Assembly (NCBI GenBank): GCA_030639665.1
Contig: DAOWCC010000128.1
Span: forward strand, 1 to 7,046
Direction: 5' to 3'
DNA: 7,046 bases
Source of the DNA: Elusimicrobiota bacterium
Lineage (GTDB): Bacteria > Elusimicrobiota > Elusimicrobia > Elusimicrobiales > UBA9959
A program made the translations under genes and the position numbers. Numbering within the stretch: position 1 is the stretch's first letter; every line of letters starts with the position of its first letter. This document shows, piece by piece, positions 5,996-7,046 of this stretch. The notes under the pieces were generated by a model. That model did no database searches and was not told the DNA's origin. It saw only the letters and a list, made by a program, of their open reading frames with translations.

Positions 5996-6020
5996 TACTA
6001 AGTTTAGCAGCGATTTTGAA
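5992..6020 (-). promoter_or_regulatory. Sigma70-like promoter of the exported protein gene
   Basis: On the minus strand TTCAAA (6020-6015, 4 of 6 matches) and TATAAG (5997-5992, 5 of 6) are spaced by 17 nt. The start would be near 5985, giving a leader of about 30 nt with the ribosome binding site. Confidence 0.5.
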
Positions 6021-6108
6021 TTTGCAAATGGGGCGAAAGGCCTTGTATTATTAAAATTGATACCTACTTATGATTAGGCCCAATGGGTTTATTAAGACAA
6101 CTAATAGC

Positions 6109-6143
6109 TTAAAGAATTTGATATATTGTTTAAAATAAACAAT
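6109..6143 (+). promoter_or_regulatory. Possible promoter and 19-bp palindrome before the methyltransferase gene
   Basis: A weak pair TTAAAG (6109-6114) and TAAAAT (6131-6136), 16 nt apart, precedes the gene. The -10 sits inside the palindrome ATTGTTT-AAAAT-AAACAAT (6125-6143, perfect 7-bp arms, 5-nt centre). The palindrome is clearer than the promoter, but it is nearly all A and T. Confidence 0.3.
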
Positions 6144-6168
6144 TTAGAAAAAGGATAACAGAAAAATT

Positions 6169-6804
6169 ATGAAAAGCCGATATTCAAAAAAATTCAATCA
6201 TGATTCAATGGCTGTAAACTATGATAAAGATGTAAAAAATGAAGACCATCCTATTCGCGCCGGTTATCAATCATTATTAAACTGGGTTCAAGAAAAAACA
6301 AAAAATTCAAAGTTCATAGTTGATTTGGGCTGTGGAACGGGAAACACTATAAAAGTCCTGCAAAATTTTGAAAAAGCCTACTGCGTGGATATTTCACAAA
6401 AGATGATGGATATAGCAAAAGAAAAACTAAAAGGCAGAAAAAATATTATTTTCCTTAAAAGCGATTTTTTGGGTTTCTTTCCTGAATTTAAAGAGACGCA
6501 GGCAGATACCATTATTTCCACATATGCGATTCATCATTTAATTCAAGAAGAAAAACATAAATTATTTGAAGAAATATATAATTTCCTGAATAAAGGCGGA
6601 AAGCTGGTTTTTGGAGATTTGATGTTTAAAAACAAAGAGCAAGAAAAGGAAATGAGAGAAAAATATCCCGACTTGGCGGAAGACTTTGATGATGAATTTT
6701 TTTGGTGTGTTGATGATGAGGTTAAAAAACTTGAGTCACTTGGTTTTAAAGCGGAAATTAAGAGGTTTTCCGATTTGTCATGGGGAATTTACGCGGTAAA
6801 ATAG
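6169..6804 (+). CDS. Class I SAM-dependent methyltransferase, YrrT-like
   Basis: This 211-residue cytoplasmic protein has the Rossmann-fold methyltransferase core. Motif I is VDLGCGTGNT (51-60), an acidic residue ends strand 2 (YCVDIS, Asp74), Asp99 lies in the SDF motif, and the motif IV region is ADTIISTYAIHHL (112-124), followed by LNKGGKLVFGD (140-150). The pattern DF...ADTIxSTYAxHHL...F.D..F resembles B. subtilis YrrT, a putative AdoMet-dependent methyltransferase encoded with methionine-to-cysteine conversion genes. That resemblance is from memory of the family and does not establish the substrate. An AAGGA (6151-6155) stands 13 nt before the ATG, which is longer than usual; the next in-frame ATG (6208) would cut into the N-terminal helix and has no better site. 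A cupin gene follows after 34 nt on the same strand and may be co-transcribed. Confidence 0.87.
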   Translation: MKSRYSKKFNHDSMAVNYDKDVKNEDHPIRAGYQSLLNWVQEKTKNSKFIVDLGCGTGNTIKVLQNFEKAYCVDISQKMMDIAKEKLKGRKNIIFLKSDFLGFFPEFKETQADTIISTYAIHHLIQEEKHKLFEEIYNFLNKGGKLVFGDLMFKNKEQEKEMREKYPDLAEDFDDEFFWCVDDEVKKLESLGFKAEIKRFSDLSWGIYAVK

Positions 6805-6830
6805 ATTATTGTTTTTTCGAAAAGAATCGT

Positions 6831-6834
6831 GAGG
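6831..6834 (+). promoter_or_regulatory. Ribosome binding site of the cupin gene
   Basis: GAGG stands 4 nt before the ATG at 6839 and supports that start. Confidence 0.45.
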
Positions 6835-6838
6835 CTTT

Positions 6839-7046
6839 ATGAAAGCTAAAGAAAAGGAAGAAAATATTATTGGAAAAGTCGTGAAGGCCAAGAGCTTGGT
6901 GGCCTATGGTAAGGGCGCGGTGATTAGCCGCACCATAATAAAAAAGAAAACCGGCACTGTTACTATTTTTTCTTTTGATAAAGGGGAAGGTTTAAGCGAG
7001 CATACCGCTCCCTTCGACGCTATGGTGCATATTCTGGATGGTGAGG
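6839..7046 (+). CDS. Cupin domain protein, 3' end cut by the window
   Basis: The first 69 codons are visible. The segment from about residue 27 onwards (AVISRTIIKK, VTIFSFDKGEGL, SEHTAPFDAMVHILDGE) matches the start of a single-domain cupin_2 protein. The His and Glu of SEHTAPFDA lie at the position of the usual G(X)5HXH(X)3,4E metal motif, but in a divergent form. Such proteins are small beta-barrels with varied binding or regulatory roles, and the function here is unknown. It follows the methyltransferase gene by 34 nt with no terminator between them, so a two-gene transcript is likely. The C-terminal half of the barrel lies beyond the window. Confidence 0.8.
   Translation, partial: MKAKEKEENIIGKVVKAKSLVAYGKGAVISRTIIKKKTGTVTIFSFDKGEGLSEHTAPFDAMVHILDGE

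Overview
This window reads as a chromosomal segment of a diderm (Gram-negative-type) bacterium with a moderately AT-rich genome. The evidence is a secreted outer-membrane beta-barrel candidate ending in a C-terminal Phe, several cleavable signal peptides, and no Gram-positive features. No taxonomic marker gene is present. The mix of genes and the GC-rich intergenic repeat suggest an uncultured environmental lineage, but I cannot name the phylum with confidence.

Layout. (1) 1-2049, minus strand: a large secreted subtilisin-family (S8, KP-43-like) protease running off the left edge. It is interrupted by one in-frame TAA at 556-558 that separates the Asp/His/Asn catalytic residues from the catalytic Ser. 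No frameshift is involved, because the same frame stays open to base 1. (2) 2050-2270: a divergent promoter region with a sigma70-like promoter on each side and a 19-bp palindrome inside the protease promoter. (3) 2271-3636, plus strand: a tightly coupled three-gene operon with 4-nt and 1-nt overlaps. It encodes an ADP-ribosylglycohydrolase and two unrecognised small membrane proteins. (4) 3735-4508, minus strand: a TauE/SafE-family (TSUP) anion permease, probably on a leaderless mRNA. (5) 4628-5212, plus strand: a small outer-membrane beta-barrel protein starting with GTG. (6) 5210-5490: a gene-free block packed with inverted repeats, including a GC-rich (about 62%) repeat-like core and a clear intrinsic terminator. 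(7) 5502-5954, minus strand: an unrecognised exported protein with three cysteines and a well-formed promoter carrying a 17-bp palindrome. (8) 6169-6804, plus strand: a YrrT-like SAM methyltransferase, followed at 6839 by the start of a cupin protein cut by the right edge.

Functionally the genes do not form one obvious pathway. The only strong physical unit is the ADP-ribosylglycohydrolase operon, whose overlapping frames imply joint expression of a de-ADP-ribosylating enzyme with two membrane proteins. The methyltransferase and cupin may be co-transcribed. The items most worth a second look are the nonsense-interrupted protease, the ADP-ribosylglycohydrolase/membrane-protein operon and the hairpin-dense intergenic element. 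I did not find a clear-cut new defence or mobile system.
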